This document shows, piece by piece, positions 62,642-64,000 of a stretch of DNA of 64,000 bases (within the stretch, counting starts at the first letter, position 1; each line of letters starts with the position of its first letter). Source of the stretch: Hamadaea flava (lineage in GTDB: Bacteria; Actinomycetota; Actinomycetes; Mycobacteriales; Micromonosporaceae); NCBI RefSeq assembly GCF_024172085.1, contig NZ_JAMZDZ010000001.1, positions 6,014,001 through 6,078,000 of the forward strand, read 5' to 3'. Position numbers and translations under genes: made by a program. The notes under the pieces were generated by a model. The model saw only the letters and a program-made list of their open reading frames with translations, ran no database searches and was not told the origin of the DNA.

Positions 62642-63400
62642 ATGCGTAAATCTGTGCTGATCTTGTCCTTGCTGGTGGCGCTGGCGGGCTGCGGGAACGC
62701 CGGTACGCCGTCCTCATCCCCGTCGGCGTCGGACCCGAGCGCGGCGGCCCGGGAGATGCGGTTGCAGTCGGCCAACGCCGTCTGCGTCGCCGACCAGAAC
62801 CGGGCCCGCCTCGTGACCTACCCGAGCGTGGGCGGCGAACTGGGCGCGGGCTACCTCAACGGCACCGGCGACACCGCAGTCGTCCTGTTGCACCAGGCCG
62901 GCGGCGGGCTGTGCCAATGGCTCGGCTACGCCGACGCGTACGCCGCCAAGGGGATGCGCGGCTTCGCGGTCGACATCCGGAACGAGTCCCGGGTCGACGA
63001 CACCGTCGCGGCGGTCGCGTACCTGCGGTCGACGGGCGTACGGAAGGTCTTCCTCGTCGGCGCGTCGATGGGCGGCACGACGGCGTTGGCCGCGGCCGCG
63101 TCGATCCAGCCCCCGGTCGACGGCATCGTCAGCCTCTCGGGCCCGGCGATCTACGCCGGGGCGGATGCCGCCTCGGCCGTGAAGAAGCTGGCGATGCCGG
63201 TCGTGTTCGCCGCCGGTACCAACGACGGGAACTTCGCCACCGACGCTCAGTCGCTGTATCAGGACTGCGCTTCGAAGCAGAAGAAGCTGATCCTGCTGCC
63301 CGCCAGCGATCACGGCGTACTGCTGATGTCGCGGGGCATGGGCGACTTCGTGCTCGCCTTCGTCGCCGACCCCGTCGCCGCCCTCTCGCTCACCGTCTAA
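62642..63400 (+). CDS. Alpha/beta-hydrolase lipoprotein
   Basis: The 252-residue precursor has a lipoprotein signal (SVLILSLLVALAGCGNAGTP, lipobox LAGC). The alpha/beta-hydrolase domain has VVLLHQAGGGLCQWLGYADA and the nucleophile elbow VFLVGASMGGTTALAAAASI. An acid loop is VFAAGTNDGNF, and a catalytic His appears in LLPASDHGVLLM. It is anchored on the outer face of the membrane and probably acts as an esterase or peptidase. It starts at ATG 62642; no clear ribosome binding site is seen. Confidence 0.88.
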   Translation: MRKSVLILSLLVALAGCGNAGTPSSSPSASDPSAAAREMRLQSANAVCVADQNRARLVTYPSVGGELGAGYLNGTGDTAVVLLHQAGGGLCQWLGYADAYAAKGMRGFAVDIRNESRVDDTVAAVAYLRSTGVRKVFLVGASMGGTTALAAAASIQPPVDGIVSLSGPAIYAGADAASAVKKLAMPVVFAAGTNDGNFATDAQSLYQDCASKQKKLILLPASDHGVLLMSRGMGDFVLAFVADPVAALSLTV

Positions 63401-63403
63401 CGG

Positions 63404-63476
63404 TGATCATTGCGTCAGCCATGCTGCTTCACCTGGCGAAATGTCCGCCGGAACAGCATGGCTGACGCAATGATCA
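63404..63476. repeat. GATCA-palindrome family, copy 8 (divergent)
   Basis: TGATCATTGCGTCAGCCATG (63404-) begins a perfect 23-bp stem that pairs with 63454-63476. It lies 4 nt after the hydrolase stop (63400). The far arm's end supplies the TGA stop of the convergent gene at 63474. It shares GATCA at its tips but not the GG...GCATGC core. Confidence 0.75.
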
Positions 63477-64000
63477 TGCCTTGTTGAGGGCGCGGAGGAA
63501 GGATTCGGCCAGGGGAACCGCGGACGAGGTCGAGTCGCCGCCGTTCTCGACGAACACGGCGAACGCGATGTCGCCCTGCCAGCCCACGAACCAGGCGTGC
63601 GTGTGCGCCGGGTTCGCGTCGTACTCCGCGGTGCCGGTCTTACCGCTGACCGCACCGCCGGGGACGTCCGCGAGCGCCTTGCCGGTGCCGCTCGTGACGA
63701 CCTCGCGCAGCGCCGGGCGCAGCTGGTTCAGGGTGCTCGTCTTCAACGTCGGGCCGTCCGGGGCGACGGCGGCCGGGGAGGGGTCCAGCAGCACGATCGG
63801 CTGCTTCCACTGGCCCCGGGCGACGGCGGCGATCGCGCCCACCATGGCGACCGGGGAGACGATCGTGGTGCCCTGCCCGAACGAGGCGGCGGCCCGCTCG
63901 GCGGCGGAGCCGCCGGAGGAGACCGCGCCGGTGAAGCAGTCGACGCCCATGTCCCATTTGGTGCCGAGGCCGAGTGCGGTGCCCGCGGCGGCCAGCCCGT
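63474..64000 (-). CDS. Penicillin-binding protein transpeptidase, N-terminal part beyond the window
   Basis: The visible 175 or so C-terminal residues have the PBP transpeptidase KTG motif in GAVSGKTGTAEYDANPAHTH, followed by AWFVGWQGDIAFAVFVENGG. LPLAES-like VPLAESFLRALNKA closes the protein. Upstream GLGTKWDMGVDCFTGAVSSG is typical of class B PBPs such as PbpA. The frame stays open past base 64000. The stop TGA is the tip of palindrome copy 8. Confidence 0.88.
   Translation of the reverse strand, partial: GLAAAGTALGLGTKWDMGVDCFTGAVSSGGSAAERAAASFGQGTTIVSPVAMVGAIAAVARGQWKQPIVLLDPSPAAVAPDGPTLKTSTLNQLRPALREVVTSGTGKALADVPGGAVSGKTGTAEYDANPAHTHAWFVGWQGDIAFAVFVENGGDSTSSAVPLAESFLRALNKA

Overview
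This window looks like chromosomal DNA of a high-GC actinobacterium, probably Micromonosporaceae or a close relative. The basis is the strong G/C third-position bias, SigE-type ECF sigma factor, DUF397, DivIVA-domain proteins, PknB-like kinase, class F sortase and many apparently leaderless genes. The genus cannot be fixed from the sequence alone. I support 59 protein-coding genes; the first and last are cut by the window edges. No rRNA, tRNA, CRISPR array, transposase or phage gene was seen.

Layout. 1-5.8 kb: a CNNM/CorC-type membrane protein, an ECF sigma factor overlapping a membrane-anchored partner, a DUF1801-like protein and small membrane proteins. 5.8-9.9 kb: a cyclase-family hydrolase, a TetR regulator with a co-transcribed membrane protein, a BNR-repeat sialidase-like protein and a PHP phosphoesterase. 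10-17.2 kb: a polysaccharide-degradation block with a secreted GH6 cellulase, a K+ channel-like protein, a general-stress-17M-like protein, a LacI regulator, a secreted GH16 glucanase with three discoidin-like domains and a GT4 glycosyltransferase. The LacI, GH16 and GT4 genes share a GAGCGCTC-type operator. 17.3-25 kb: DUF397 protein, FAD monooxygenase with divergent TetR, small hypotheticals, a secondary-metabolism-free amidohydrolase, a lipoprotein L,D-transpeptidase and a secreted M28 peptidase with two P-domains. 25-34.6 kb: a TrmB/LuxR-like regulator divergent from a giant secreted subtilase with a BNR propeller tail, an ABC exporter, a Ser/Thr kinase and an HxlR-peroxiredoxin fusion. 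35-41.1 kb: a five-gene oligopeptide ABC importer operon. 41.2-44.3 kb: small cytoplasmic proteins (two DivIVA-like, MT0933-like, EF-hand, DUF6343, DUF4193). 44.3-50.6 kb: alcohol dehydrogenase, DUF2203, 2H phosphoesterase, a surface protein with its class F sortase, an AAA/DUF234 ATPase and an amino-acid-type binding protein. 50.7-53.4 kb: kynurenine-pathway genes kynA and kynU flanking an Lrp/AsnC regulator. 53.5-64 kb: an orphan peptide-binding protein, an RND pump with divergent MarR, a CPA-type antiporter, a PMT-like glycosyltransferase, an alpha/beta-hydrolase lipoprotein and the end of a penicillin-binding protein.

The most unusual signal is a family of eight long intergenic palindromes with a shared core (GATCA-S-GG ... 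GCAKGC), each starting within tens of bases of a stop codon. Their two arms change together, so they form a structured, dispersed family rather than unrelated hairpins. A second theme is a set of twelve genes whose start codon sits exactly 6 or 7 nt after a -10-like hexamer with no Shine-Dalgarno sequence, which is the signature of leaderless mRNAs. Several regulator genes carry visible repeated operators in their own promoter regions: two TetR genes, LacI, TrmB/LuxR, Lrp and MarR.

The only stretch of more than 300 bases without a gene is 34590-34991, the leader of the peptide-importer operon. All functions are inferred from motifs and family knowledge read by eye; no database search was run.
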